Source: AP-15 sp963733945 (lineage in GTDB: Bacteria; Pseudomonadota; Alphaproteobacteria; ATCC43930; CGMCC-115725). From it: a stretch of DNA of 64,000 nt. Made by a program: the position numbers and the translations under genes. Below, in pieces: positions 1-9,447 of the stretch. Below the pieces are notes generated by a model, which saw only the letters and a program-made list of their open reading frames with translations, did no database searches and was not told the origin of the DNA. Position 1 is the first letter of the stretch, and each line of letters begins with the position of its first letter. The stretch spans positions 1 to 64,000 of the forward strand of contig CAVTFD010000035.1 of assembly GCA_963733945.1 (NCBI GenBank). The letters are read 5' to 3'.

Positions 1-133
1 ACGCCCATTGCCACCACTCCCCAGTCAATTCGGACAATGGCCCGGGGGCGGCGCTGCCATCCGCAAACGCCAGCTGCATTGGCAAGATCAGTCCGATGAG
101 CGCTCCAACAATGGCAGCAGTAGTCTTGGTCAT
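1..133 (-). CDS. Secreted protein of unknown function, N-terminal fragment
   Basis: Only the first 44 residues are inside the window; the gene runs off the left edge. It begins with a basic start (MTKTT), a hydrophobic stretch at about residues 6-20 and a small-residue site before DGSAAP, which together look like a Sec signal peptide. The mature part begins with a GEWWQWA motif that I associate with small exported proteins of unknown function. An AAGGAGT ribosome binding site lies a few bases before the ATG, which supports the start. It follows the frameshifted secreted gene at 199-1222 on the same strand with a 65-base gap, so the two may be co-transcribed. No function can be assigned. Confidence 0.6.
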   Translation of the reverse strand, partial: MTKTTAAIVGALIGLILPMQLAFADGSAAPGPLSELTGEWWQWA

Positions 134-198
134 TGAGTTTACTCCTTGAGATTGAAAAGCGGTGTCTTCTGTCATTGAGGTGGTTTGGCTTCCCACCC

Positions 199-1222
199 TT
201 ATTGGAACAGGCGCACGTCGCCCGGGCAGTTCATGGAGTTCTCGTCGCTCTGGGCGACGCCGTCTCCACATTTGGAAGGACAATCGGGGCTGTCGGCGGC
301 GCTTTCACCGCGGCTCACCTCGCAAACACCGTCACCCGGGTACGGCAGAAAAAATGGCGGCGTATTCGGCCACAGGGCGGGCTCGCCACGATCGCCGAGG
401 GCGAAGGGGAACCAGATGGTCAAGGCCCATTGGGTCCGGTCGAAGGTCCGCTTCCAGCCCTGGTCATCGAAGATCTCGCCGAGCCGAGGAGCGTCGGCGA
501 GGACGCTTAGGCTCGCCATGTCCGGCATGCCGGGATCGCTTGGGCCGGCCCTTCCTGCGAAATCGACCAAGGAGACGAGCGCCTCCTCCTGGTCGTAGAC
601 AACCACACACTCATTCGGGCGCGCGTCTGCGCCGCGGCCAGAATGGCGGCAATTTCTGCTCCAGCACCCAAACCGGCTGACGGGCATTGCTTAGCGACCA
701 ACGCTCGGTCCTCAGCACGATCTGCGAGTTGTGGATGTGGGCGAAGTCGTGCGCCCCGATTACGGTCCAGGCATGGCAGTCCGGGTTTAAAAAATAGGAC
801 CGCTTGAGAAAATGCACGCCGTCGAGGATATAGGTGTTGAAGACCCAATCCCGATATTCCCGCGCGTGCTCGGCGGTATCGAACAGATACCGTCCACCGG
901 AAAAAACCGCCTTCCCGATGGGATCGCTAGGGTCGAAACTGATCGGGATATGCTTGTGGAGCAGGCCGGGACGGGCAGACATGTACATTCGATCGCGCTC
1001 GATCGACGGCGCGATTTGATCCGGGGGTAAGAGCGACGGGTCGGACGAGAGGCCAAAGTCGCAGGTGAACGCACCTCCGGGCTGCGCATCGCTGGGCTCG
1101 CCGGCGGCGACGCCGGTCGCCGTTAAGAGCGACAGGCCGAGCACCGCCGCGAACGTACGCGCGCCGAGGGGCACGGCAGAACTAAATCTCGGCTTGGTTT
1201 TGGACGATGTAAGTGTTGACAT
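199..1222 (-). pseudogene. Secreted protein with C-terminal GDGxC-type repeats, frameshifted
   Basis: Two reading frames join into one protein. The first (1222 down to about 611) has a signal peptide at residues 1-41, with a hydrophobic core around FAAVLGLSLLTATGVAAG, and a mature part rich in His, Trp and Tyr (AHDFAHIHNS). The second (about 640 down to 199) continues directly. Its C-terminus has two imperfect Cys-rich repeats, GDGVCEVSRGE..CPSKC and CGDGV..DEN..CPGDV, which resemble the GDGxCxxxE..CPxDC repeats of some secreted proteins. A shift of a few bases between about 611 and 640 restores one protein of roughly 335 residues. The shift may be a sequencing error, since the downstream frame is well preserved. 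The family is not recognised; export to the cell surface or periplasm is inferred from the signal peptide. Confidence 0.6.
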
Positions 1223-1324
1223 CGAAAATCTCCATAGTCGTGTGTTATGATCACGTCTGTTTTCTTAAAATATCTTGCTATGATTTATATAGGCTGAGGA
1301 AGTCCGCAAAACTCAGCGTGCCGA

Positions 1325-1702
1325 TTAGCTTCTGGTCGTCGTCGAGCATTCGTACAACACGCCATCGCGTCCACGAATGTTGAAAAACACGATAACATCC
1401 TGATCAAAACCCCCACCTTCCCGATGCACGTCTCCTGGCGGGCTGGACTTGTAGCTGCCAACGGCGCGAATTTCCTTGATATCGCCATTGGGTTCATAAA
1501 GGCGATGCTCGCCCTGCACGACAAATGTATTATTGTGCACCACGTGTCGATGAAGAATGATCTTTTCATTGGCATCAAATTTGAAAAGCACGTCGACAAT
1601 GTAATTTTTCTCGTCAATATTCAGTATCGAATATTTTAAGTGCTCCAGATCTGGGTGCGTGTTCCATTTAATATTCTGATCATCAAAGCTGTGCGCTGCC
1701 AT
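1325..1702 (-). CDS. Small cupin-domain protein
   Basis: A 125-residue single-domain cupin. A His-rich metal-site pattern is visible (LHRHVVHNNTFVVQGEHRLY, then PPGDVHREGG), matching the two conserved cupin motifs that carry metal-binding His and Glu residues. The reading frame is open back to 1846, but I place the start at 1702 because GAGGGTGAG precedes that ATG and the extra 48 residues look non-coding. GC content is clearly lower than in the neighbours, which suggests acquisition. It is divergent from the LuxR-type regulator at 1940 and may be its target (inference). The substrate is unknown; ChrR-like or dioxygenase-like cupins are the closest pattern. Confidence 0.7.
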   Translation of the reverse strand: MAAHSFDDQNIKWNTHPDLEHLKYSILNIDEKNYIVDVLFKFDANEKIILHRHVVHNNTFVVQGEHRLYEPNGDIKEIRAVGSYKSSPPGDVHREGGGFDQDVIVFFNIRGRDGVLYECSTTTRS

Positions 1703-1939
1703 CGCCTCACCCTCCCAGCTGGACAAATCTTTCGAGGAACTAAACGCACCCTTTCGAGCACCTAAACCATTAAGGCCTGGACGCGGGGCCGTGTCGTCAT
1801 GCGTTCGGATGACAGAGCCATTTTCGTGTAATATTTTTTTGCACAAGTGTGAGGAACCTCACACAACAAGCGGTGCACAACGTCATATCGCTGTAAGCGC
1901 CCGGGCTTAGCGCGCCTTCCGGGCCGGTGCGTTGCGCGC

Positions 1940-3073
1940 ATGCGGGGGGCGGCGATGCGCTTTCGAGCACTTTCGGATTTGATCGGATCGATCTACGACA
2001 CGGTGGTGGACCCGGGCGCCTGTCCAACCATGCTCAACGGTCTCGCCGACCTCCTCGGGGCAACCGGGGGAGCGCAAGTCGGCGCCTATAACTCGAAAGC
2101 CCACAGCGCCACGATGCTTGCCCCACGCGTCGAGCCCAGAGAATTACCCAGTTTCTCGCAATATTGGGCCAACGTCTGGCGGCAGTGCGACAAGCATCCG
2201 ATCGGCGCCGTCGTCGTCCCGGAAATGCGCATTTCTGACCCCGATCACTGCCGCGCCGACATTTTCAACGGATCGTCAAAGCCGCACGGTCCGGAGAGGA
2301 TGATGGGGGCAACCCTGTTGACGGAAGGTTCTGTTTCCACGGTGGTGTCGGTGTCGCGCCCCTATCCCGAGGGCGAGTTCGACGTGGCTCAGATCCAGCT
2401 GTTCGCCGCCTTGATCCCGCATCTACAGCGCGCTGTGCAGCTGCGGATACGGCTGGCGGCTTTGGACGGGCCGCCGACGAGCTCGGCCGAAATGCTGAAC
2501 CGGCTGCCTCACGCCGTGCTGCTGGTCGATGCGCGGGCGGGGGTGATCTTCGCCAACCAAGCCGCCGCGAGGATGCTTGGCGCTGGCAATGGCCTATCCC
2601 TGGACCGCGACGGTCTAAAAGCTGAAACGACGGAGGACACGCGCCGGCTGCGGCAAACCATCGCCGACTGCGCGGAGCCGGCAAGCGAACTTGGCGGAGG
2701 GGGCGGCCGCTTCCAGCTTTCCCGCCGGGACCGAGGGCCGTTGACGGTACTCCTGATACCGCACCGGACCCAGGTCACTTGGACGGACATCCTCCGTCCG
2801 ACGGCGCTCCTGTTTATCACCGAAGCGGAGCAAGCTGCCGTGCTCGCCAGCGAACGGTTCAGCCAGGATTTTGGGCTGACCCGGGCAGAAGCCGTGTTCG
2901 CGGTCGAGATATCGAAAGGAGATGGGCTGCAGGCTACTGCCGGCCGCCTCGGGGTCTCGTTGACTACGGTGCGGACACACCTCGCTCATGTGTTCGACAA
3001 GACAGGCACGCGGCGCCAAGCCGAGCTTGTTCGACTGATGCTGCAGGGCCAGCCGGCAACAGGCGACGACTAA
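1940..3073 (+). CDS. LuxR-family regulator with N-terminal sensor region
   Basis: A 377-residue regulator. The N-terminal ~180 residues look like a GAF-type sensor, residues ~185-300 have a PAS-like segment (HAVLLVDARAGVIFANQAA), and the C-terminal ~60 residues form a LuxR-type helix-turn-helix (LTRAEAVFAVEISKG, then AGRLGVSLTTVRTHLAHVFDKTG). No phosphoacceptor receiver domain is present, so it probably senses a ligand directly rather than a phosphate. An alternative ATG lies five codons downstream. The gene is divergent from the cupin at 1702 across about 240 bases, which must hold both promoters. The target genes are unknown; the adjacent cupin and ThDP enzyme are candidates by position only. 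Confidence 0.8.
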   Translation: MRGAAMRFRALSDLIGSIYDTVVDPGACPTMLNGLADLLGATGGAQVGAYNSKAHSATMLAPRVEPRELPSFSQYWANVWRQCDKHPIGAVVVPEMRISDPDHCRADIFNGSSKPHGPERMMGATLLTEGSVSTVVSVSRPYPEGEFDVAQIQLFAALIPHLQRAVQLRIRLAALDGPPTSSAEMLNRLPHAVLLVDARAGVIFANQAAARMLGAGNGLSLDRDGLKAETTEDTRRLRQTIADCAEPASELGGGGGRFQLSRRDRGPLTVLLIPHRTQVTWTDILRPTALLFITEAEQAAVLASERFSQDFGLTRAEAVFAVEISKGDGLQATAGRLGVSLTTVRTHLAHVFDKTGTRRQAELVRLMLQGQPATGDD

Positions 3074-3277
3074 AAGTGGCAGCGCGGACAAGAGATCGGC
3101 CTCCCGTTGCGGGTGGCCGCTGCCGGGACCAACGTCGCATTGGCGATCTGCTCTCTGACAAGCTGGAGGGCCAGCTCGCTCGCCAGCCGGCGGACGTCAA
3201 TTTCCGGAGAGTTGGCACACGGTGCCTGGGTTGTGTCACAATCACTCAATCATCGCCGAACATCGAGGAGCGCCTCC

Positions 3278-4921
3278 ATGAAAGTCGCCAACGTCGTTGC
3301 TGAAATCCTGAAGCGCGAAGGGATCGAGTTTCTGATCGGCTATCCGGTCAATCCGATCATCGAGGCCGCCGCCGAGGCGGACATCCGCACCATTATGGTG
3401 CGCCAAGAGCGGATCGGCCTGCATATGTGCGACGCGATCGCCAAGGTCACCTCGGGCGATCGGATCGGCGTCTTTGCCATGCAGCACGGCCCCGGCACCG
3501 AGAACGCCTTTGGCGGGGTGGCGCAATCCTTCGGCAACTCGACCCCGGTCGTCGTGCTGCCGGCCGGCTATGCCCGCAACATCAACCAGGTACATCCGAA
3601 CTTCAACGCCGCGCTTAATTACCGCCACGTCACGAAAACCTGCGAGCAGGTAACGGTCGCCAACGCGACAGTCGAGGCGCTGCGCCGCGCCTTTACGACG
3701 GTCAAGAACGGCCGCCCCGGCCCGGTATTGGTCGAGTTCCCAAGCGACCTCCTGCGCGAGGAGGTGCCGGACGCGCTTGTCGCCGAATACCAGAAGACGC
3801 CAAAACTTAAGAGCGGCCCCGACCCACAATCGGTCGCAAAGATCGCCGAGGCGCTGGTCGCGGCACAGCGCCCGGTCATCGTCGCCGGCCAGGGCGTCCA
3901 TTACGGCAAGGCGTGGCCGCAGCTGAAAGCGCTCGCGGAACTGCTCGAAGCTCCGGTCATGACGACGCTCGGCGGCAAAAGCAGCTTCCCGGAAAACCAC
4001 CCATTGTCCCTCGGCTCGGGCGGCATCGGCATCGGCGAGCATCTCTGGCACATGCTGCAGAACGCCGATTTGATCTTCGGCATCGGCTGCAGCTTTACCC
4101 GCACCTCCTTTGGCACGGCGATGCCAAAGGAGAAGAAGATCGCGCACGCAACGCTCGACCCATACGCAATCAACAAGGACGTGCCGGTCGATCTCGCCGC
4201 GGTGGGCGATGCCGGGCTGACGCTCGATGCACTGCTCGCAGAGGTTAAGGACCGGCTCCATGGCAAGACCCGCGACCGGCTGCCCACGGTGACGCGCGAG
4301 ATCCGCGGGCACAGGGAAGAATGGATGGGCCAGTGGATGCCGCGGCTGACGCAGAATACGAAGCCGCTGTCGCCCTATCGCGTGATCTGGGAATTGCTGC
4401 ACACGGTCGACGTCAAGAACACGATCATCACCCACGATGCCGGCAGCCCGCGCGATCAGCTGTCGCCGTTCTGGGTCAGCGAGGTGCCGCTGTCGTATCT
4501 CGGCTGGGGCAAGACGACCCAGCTCGGCTATGGGCTTGGGCTGGCGATGGGTGCCAAGCTCGCCAAGCCCGACAAGCTGTGCATCAACGTGTGGGGCGAT
4601 GCCGCGATCGGCTTTACCGGCATGGATTTCGAGACTGCGGTGCGCGAGCGAATCCCGATCCTGTCGATCCTGATGAATAATTTCTCGATGGCGATCGAAC
4701 TGAAGGTGATGCCGGTCGCGACCGAGAAGTATCGCTCGACCGATATCAGCGGTCACTACGCTGACTTCGCCAAGGCGCTCGGCGGCTATGGCGAGCGGGT
4801 GACGGAGCCCGGCGAGATCCAAGCAGCGATCCGGCGCGGCATCGAGAAGACCCGCGAGGGCACGCCGGCTCTGCTCGAATTCATCACCGAAAAGGCTGTC
4901 GACGTCTCGCGCTTCGGCTAA
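3278..4921 (+). CDS. Thiamine-diphosphate-dependent enzyme, acetolactate synthase-like
   Basis: A 547-residue ThDP enzyme with the three-domain layout of the acetolactate synthase / benzoylformate decarboxylase superfamily. The catalytic Glu lies in VRQERIGLHM near residue 50, followed by a GPGTEN motif. A central domain is present at about 185-330. The C-terminal ThDP/Mg binding motif reads GDAAIGF..MNNFSMA at about 445-475. The frame is open back to 3107, but I chose 3278 because GAGGAG precedes this ATG and the upstream residues look like noise. It stands alone after the LuxR regulator. It lacks partner genes such as ilvN, so amino-acid biosynthesis is unlikely; the substrate cannot be told from sequence. 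Confidence 0.82.
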   Translation: MKVANVVAEILKREGIEFLIGYPVNPIIEAAAEADIRTIMVRQERIGLHMCDAIAKVTSGDRIGVFAMQHGPGTENAFGGVAQSFGNSTPVVVLPAGYARNINQVHPNFNAALNYRHVTKTCEQVTVANATVEALRRAFTTVKNGRPGPVLVEFPSDLLREEVPDALVAEYQKTPKLKSGPDPQSVAKIAEALVAAQRPVIVAGQGVHYGKAWPQLKALAELLEAPVMTTLGGKSSFPENHPLSLGSGGIGIGEHLWHMLQNADLIFGIGCSFTRTSFGTAMPKEKKIAHATLDPYAINKDVPVDLAAVGDAGLTLDALLAEVKDRLHGKTRDRLPTVTREIRGHREEWMGQWMPRLTQNTKPLSPYRVIWELLHTVDVKNTIITHDAGSPRDQLSPFWVSEVPLSYLGWGKTTQLGYGLGLAMGAKLAKPDKLCINVWGDAAIGFTGMDFETAVRERIPILSILMNNFSMAIELKVMPVATEKYRSTDISGHYADFAKALGGYGERVTEPGEIQAAIRRGIEKTREGTPALLEFITEKAVDVSRFG

Positions 4922-4939
4922 ATAAAGCGCCATCGATCA

Positions 4940-4968
4940 GGGAGCCTTTCGCAATGCGGAGGGCTCCC
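4940..4968. terminator. Hairpin between convergent genes
   Basis: GGGAGCC and GGCTCCC are perfectly complementary seven-base arms separated by 15 bases, between the end of the ThDP enzyme and the end of the convergent membrane-protein gene. There is no clear U-run, so it is a weak or bidirectional terminator candidate. Confidence 0.4.
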
Positions 4969-5011
4969 GCGCGCGGATAGCGAGCGGCATCCTCTGCGCC
5001 CGCTAACCTGA

Positions 5012-6067
5012 TCACGGGTCGCCAATGCCGAAGCGTGGCGCCCGCTCGGGCCTGCCGCCCATCTGGGTCAGCACTAGCGTACCGAGGATCAATAGAGGGA
5101 TCTGCTCAACAAAGACTCGGGTTTCGTCCAGAATCCCGAACACCAGGGTCGTGGTGATATGCGCGATATAGGTCAGCCCCAATGCGAAATAACGCCGGCG
5201 GTCAGCCCGTATGATGCCGAGCGCCAGCACTAGCGAAACCCCGACATAAATCAGGATGACAAACGGCATTTCGTACTGGAAGCGGGTAAGTGAATCGATC
5301 GCGATGGCAAAATTTTTGGCGATGCGCAGGGCATAAAACATCCGGCCGCCCTCGCCCGCTACATCATTGAAGATCTTTGGCCCGACCTCCTCGATAAACA
5401 GGGCGCGGGTAACCGCTTCGACGATCACGACGCTGAGCACGAGCGTGGCGATCCCGGCGATCAACATGCCGCGGTCGAGCCTTTCCCCGCCCCCGACCGG
5501 TTGTCGCGCGAAATACCAGCGCGACAACGCTTCGAAGATCATCCAGACCGAGATGAAAGCCGCCGTCTCCCGGCTGAAGATGTCGATCGCCCACAGCGCG
5601 ACGAACCATGGCCAGGATTTGCCAGCGACCACGAAGTCGACGAACACTAGAAAGACGATGACGTCGAGATAGTCCCACGCATAAAGCCAATGCGGCGCCA
5701 GCAAGAAGGAAAAACTCGTCTCGAATACAAAAAGTGCCAGCATGGCCGCTGTGAGGTTGGCGCCGACCCGCCAGCCGAGCCGCCAGGCGAGGTAGCCCAT
5801 CACCGTCAGGGTCACGATCGAAAAACAGACATGAGCGTCGAAGAAGCTCGGGAACAGGGGCGAAATGCGGCCGATCAGAAACGGCGCCAGCACGCGCGCC
5901 TGGAACGACCGCCAATGCGGCTTGCCGGCAAGTACCCCGGCGGCCGCGTCGACAGCGCGTCCGTAATCCGCGTCGAACATAAAGATGATCAGGCGGAACT
6001 GCACCAGGCCAAAAAAGCTCGACAGGGCGAGACCGAGCAGCGCGCGGCGATGTTTCGTATTCAGCAT
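5012..6067 (-). CDS. Polytopic inner-membrane protein of unknown function
   Basis: A 351-residue protein made mostly of hydrophobic segments, about eight to ten membrane spans, with short Arg-rich loops (RADRRRY) expected on the cytoplasmic side. Aromatic-rich segments such as APHWLYAWDYLD and acidic residues near the first span (MFDADYGRAVD) recall polytopic glycosyltransferase-like or DUF2029-like proteins, in which an early periplasmic Asp is catalytic, but the match is not strong enough for a name. The start ATG at 6067 has no neighbour upstream on its strand. It is convergent with the ThDP enzyme. Function unknown. Confidence 0.65.
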   Translation of the reverse strand: MLNTKHRRALLGLALSSFFGLVQFRLIIFMFDADYGRAVDAAAGVLAGKPHWRSFQARVLAPFLIGRISPLFPSFFDAHVCFSIVTLTVMGYLAWRLGWRVGANLTAAMLALFVFETSFSFLLAPHWLYAWDYLDVIVFLVFVDFVVAGKSWPWFVALWAIDIFSRETAAFISVWMIFEALSRWYFARQPVGGGERLDRGMLIAGIATLVLSVVIVEAVTRALFIEEVGPKIFNDVAGEGGRMFYALRIAKNFAIAIDSLTRFQYEMPFVILIYVGVSLVLALGIIRADRRRYFALGLTYIAHITTTLVFGILDETRVFVEQIPLLILGTLVLTQMGGRPERAPRFGIGDP

Positions 6068-6475
6068 GGCGTGAAAATTCTAGTCTCTCCGCCGCTCCCG
6101 CGCAGCCCTGCGAACGTGTTGGACGGACTAAGATGTCAGTGCTTGTGTCTTTTTGAAATGTTGCTATCGGCTCGGGATATGGATCCGAAAAAATTCGCGC
6201 TTCGGCGTCTACAACACCTGTGTCCACCAAATACGATGTCGGCGTTTTCCCCGGATGAAAAATACCGGTGCGGCTGGGCGGCGGGCGGCGGCCGGGCGTG
6301 AAGCCCCGACACAGCGTGGCGTCCGACCGGCGCTCGCAACTCGGGAGAGCGAAACCGCTCGCGTTTCTTTACCCGGCGGGCTCGCTCCACTTGGCGTGCG
6401 TTTGCGAGGGAACGCTAGGCAAATCGGCGCGGTTTCGCGTATAGAGATTGTGTTGTTTGTCCGAGGTCGAACGTT
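6068..6475. other. Intergenic region between divergent genes, no gene seen
   Basis: About 400 bases between the membrane-protein gene (leftward) and gpmI (rightward). Several short open frames cross it, but none has a ribosome binding site, plausible composition or recognisable motif. It must hold the promoters of both genes. A TATAGAGAT stretch near 6440 is a possible -10 region for gpmI. Confidence 0.4.
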
Positions 6476-8041
6476 ATGCGCTCCTTCCTTCGCCCGCGTC
6501 CGTTGGTGCTGTGCATCCTCGACGGTTGGGGCGAGCGGGTCGACACTCGGGACAACGCTATCGAGAGCGCGCACCTGCCGGTCTGGCACCGGCTGATGGC
6601 GCGGTGGCCTCATGCGCGGCTGGAGGCCAGTGAGCACTATGTCGGACTTCCCGACGGACAGATGGGCAATTCCGAGGTCGGGCATACCAATCTCGGAGCT
6701 GGCCGGCTGGTTATGCAGGATTTGCCGCGTATCGACGCGGCGATCGCTTCGGGCGAACTCAGCCGGATACCGGCGCTGCGCGATTTTATCGGCACTTTAA
6801 GGAAGACCGGCGGCACCACCCATCTGCTGGGGTTGCTGTCGCCGGGTGGCGTGCACTCGCATCAGCGCCAGATCGCCGCACTCGGCCGGATCCTTGCCGA
6901 GGCCGGAGTGCCGGTCGCGGTCCACGCATTCCTCGACGGCCGGGACACCCCACCCCAGGCGGCGCTATCGTACATAAAGACGTTCGAAAGCGCGGTCGAC
7001 GAACTCGCGGGGTTGCGGATCGCGACCGTCAGCGGGCGCTATTATGCGATGGACCGCGACCGGCGTTGGGACCGTGTCAAGAAGGCATACCGGGTAATTG
7101 TGGAGGGTGAGGGCGACACCGCCGCCAATGCGGCTGATGCGGTCAAGGCGGCCTACGCTCTCGGCGAGACCGACGAGTTTGTGCGGCCGACCTCGATTGG
7201 CGGATATCGAGGCATGCGCGACGGTGACGGCCTGTTGATCGGCAATTTCCGTGCGGATCGAATGCGCGAGATCGCCGCGGCGTTGGTCGATCCGGACTTT
7301 TCCGGCTTCGGGCGTGCCAAATGCGTCAACTTTGCCAGTGCGCTCGGGCTCGTCGAATATTCGGCCGAGCTCAACAACTATCTGACGACCCTTTTCCCAC
7401 CCGAGAACCTCGACGACACCTTTGGCGAGGTTGTATCGAACGCCGGGCTGACCCAATTACGCATCGCCGAGACCGAAAAATACCCGCACGTCACGTTCTT
7501 TTTCAATGGCGGGCGAGAGATGGTCTTTCCCGGCGAGGAACGCATCCTGGTGCCATCGCCCAAGGTCGCGACCTACGATCGGCAGCCGGAGATGTCGGCG
7601 CTGGAGGTCACCGACAAGGTGGTCGAGGCGATTGCCGCACACCGGTTCGACGTAATCGTGCTGAACTACGCCAATGCCGACATGGTCGGGCACACCGGCC
7701 GTCTCGACGCCGCGATCAAGGCGGTCGAGACGATCGACCGGTGCCTGGGACGGCTCGCGGGCGCGGTTGAAAAGGCCGGCGGAACCCTCCTCATCACCGC
7801 CGATCACGGCAATGCCGAGATGATGCGCGACCCGAAAACAGGTGAACCCCATACCGCACACACCTTGAACCCGGTGCCGTTCCTCGTAGTCAACCCGCCC
7901 AGGACGGTCGAGCATCTCGAAGACGGTTGGCTTGCCGATGTCGCTCCGACTTTGCTCGATCTTCTCGGCCTTGAAAAGCCCGCGGTGATGACCGGTCACT
8001 CGCTGGTCCTGCCGCAGGAAATACGGCGAGCCACCAGCTGA
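6476..8041 (+). CDS. gpmI: 2,3-bisphosphoglycerate-independent phosphoglycerate mutase
   Basis: A 521-residue cytoplasmic glycolytic enzyme that interconverts 3- and 2-phosphoglycerate with two Mn ions. It has the family N-terminus (LCILDGWGER, a metal Asp) and the phosphoserine motif GQMGNSEVGHTNLGAG near residues 62-77, where the Ser is the phosphate acceptor. It also has HAFLDGRDTPP and GRYYAMDRDRRW in the phosphotransferase insert, and the C-terminal metal motifs NYANADMVGHTG and ITADHGNAEMM. Length is normal for the family. ctpA and rppH follow on the same strand; the gpmI-ctpA-rppH order is frequent in alphaproteobacteria, although an EnvC-type gene often found between gpmI and ctpA is absent here. 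Confidence 0.97.
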   Translation: MRSFLRPRPLVLCILDGWGERVDTRDNAIESAHLPVWHRLMARWPHARLEASEHYVGLPDGQMGNSEVGHTNLGAGRLVMQDLPRIDAAIASGELSRIPALRDFIGTLRKTGGTTHLLGLLSPGGVHSHQRQIAALGRILAEAGVPVAVHAFLDGRDTPPQAALSYIKTFESAVDELAGLRIATVSGRYYAMDRDRRWDRVKKAYRVIVEGEGDTAANAADAVKAAYALGETDEFVRPTSIGGYRGMRDGDGLLIGNFRADRMREIAAALVDPDFSGFGRAKCVNFASALGLVEYSAELNNYLTTLFPPENLDDTFGEVVSNAGLTQLRIAETEKYPHVTFFFNGGREMVFPGEERILVPSPKVATYDRQPEMSALEVTDKVVEAIAAHRFDVIVLNYANADMVGHTGRLDAAIKAVETIDRCLGRLAGAVEKAGGTLLITADHGNAEMMRDPKTGEPHTAHTLNPVPFLVVNPPRTVEHLEDGWLADVAPTLLDLLGLEKPAVMTGHSLVLPQEIRRATS

Positions 8042-8125
8042 CCGCTTCTGCTCTGATCTTGATCATCGAGGATGGTGGCGGATATCATCGGGGCTCGCCG
8101 ATCGGAGCGATTAACGGGTGAATGA

Positions 8126-9411
8126 ATGAAACGGGTTGGGTTGATCGCGGCAGTTGCGGCAACAGTTCTGGTGTTTTCGTTGCGCCAGGACATCAGCGCG
8201 GCTACTTCCAATTCCTCGGACACCTATAAAGAACTGAATTTGTTTGGTGAAGTGTTTGAGGTCGTGCGCGCCGACTATGTCGGCAAAGTGGACGACGATG
8301 CGCTGATCGAATCAGCGATCAACGGGATGCTGACCTCGCTCGATCCCCACTCGAACTATCTAAACACCAAGAATTTTGACGATATGAAGGTTCAGACCCG
8401 CGGCGAGTTTGGCGGACTTGGAATCGAAGTGTCGATGGAAAGCGGTCTCGTCAAAGTAATTTCGCCCATCGATGACACCCCGGCCGCGCGGGCGGGACTG
8501 AAACCCGGCGATCTGATTACGCAGCTCGACGGCCAGCCGGTCCAAGGAATGACCCTTCCGCAAGCGGTCGAAAAGATGCGTGGACCGGTCAACAGCGACG
8601 TCAAGCTGACGATCCGGCGAAAGGGGCGGGACCCGTTCGATGTTAAGCTGACCCGGGCGACGATCCGTATCCAGTCGGTTCGCTCGCACCTGATCGGCGA
8701 TGATATCGGCTATATCCGGGTCACCTCGTTCAACGAGCAGACCGATGTCGGGCTCAACAACGCGATCAAAAACATTAAGCAGCAGGCCGGAGACAAGCTG
8801 CGCGGCGTGATCCTGGATTTACGCAACAATCCGGGCGGCCTTCTCGATCAGGCGGTTGCAGTCTCGGACGCGTTCCTCGAGAAGGGCGAGATCGTCTCGA
8901 CCCGCGGCCGGCGCTCGGATGATGCGCAACGCTACAATGCGCGACCGGGCGACGTTGCCGCCGGGCTGCCGCTCGCCGTGCTGATCAACGGTGGATCGGC
9001 CTCGGCCAGCGAGATCGTCGCTGGCGCATTGCAGGATCACCACCGTGCGGTCCTGGTCGGCACCCGGTCGTTCGGCAAAGGATCGGTCCAGACGATCATC
9101 CCACTGACCGGTCACGGTGCAATGCGGCTGACGACGGCGCGCTACTACACCCCTTCGGGCCGCTCGATCCAGGCGAAGGGGATCGAGCCCGACATCGTCG
9201 TCGAAGCCGCTAAGATCGAGCCTCCCCCGGCAAGAAAGAGGCGAAGGTCGCCGACGCATCCGAGGGGAAGTCCGATGATTCCGGCGGCGACCCCGACGCA
9301 TTCAGCTCGGTCGATCCGTCGATCATGGGAACCGACCGGGACTACCAGTTGACGCGCGCCGTCGACATGCTGCGCGGCATGTCGCTGTTCAACGGGCGTA
9401 TGATCAACTGA
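8126..9411 (+). CDS. ctpA: C-terminal processing peptidase, S41 family, frameshift near the C-terminus
   Basis: A periplasmic Ser/Lys endopeptidase of about 428 residues. It has an N-terminal signal or anchor segment (LIAAVAATVLVF) and a PDZ domain at about 90-170 (GLGIEVSMESGLVKVISPIDDTP region). The catalytic core contains the Ser in NGGSASASEI and the Lys in RSFGKGSVQ. The uninterrupted frame ends at 9352 in an unnatural Arg-rich tail. The family tail, including MGTDRDYQLTRAVDMLRG, is encoded in the next frame up to the TGA at 9409-9411. One missing C in the C-run at about 9221-9226 would explain this. The shift is probably a sequencing error. Neighbouring gpmI and rppH are intact. Confidence 0.88.
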
Positions 9412-9447
9412 GGCGCACAGCGGAGCGTCGAGGCATAGGCGGTCGCA

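Noticed and set aside
3242..4933. A 563-residue open frame opposite the ThDP enzyme
   Set aside because: It mirrors the whole coding strand of a gene with clear motifs, has no ribosome binding site and shows a composition (many Asp, Arg, Leu) typical of antisense frames in GC-rich DNA.
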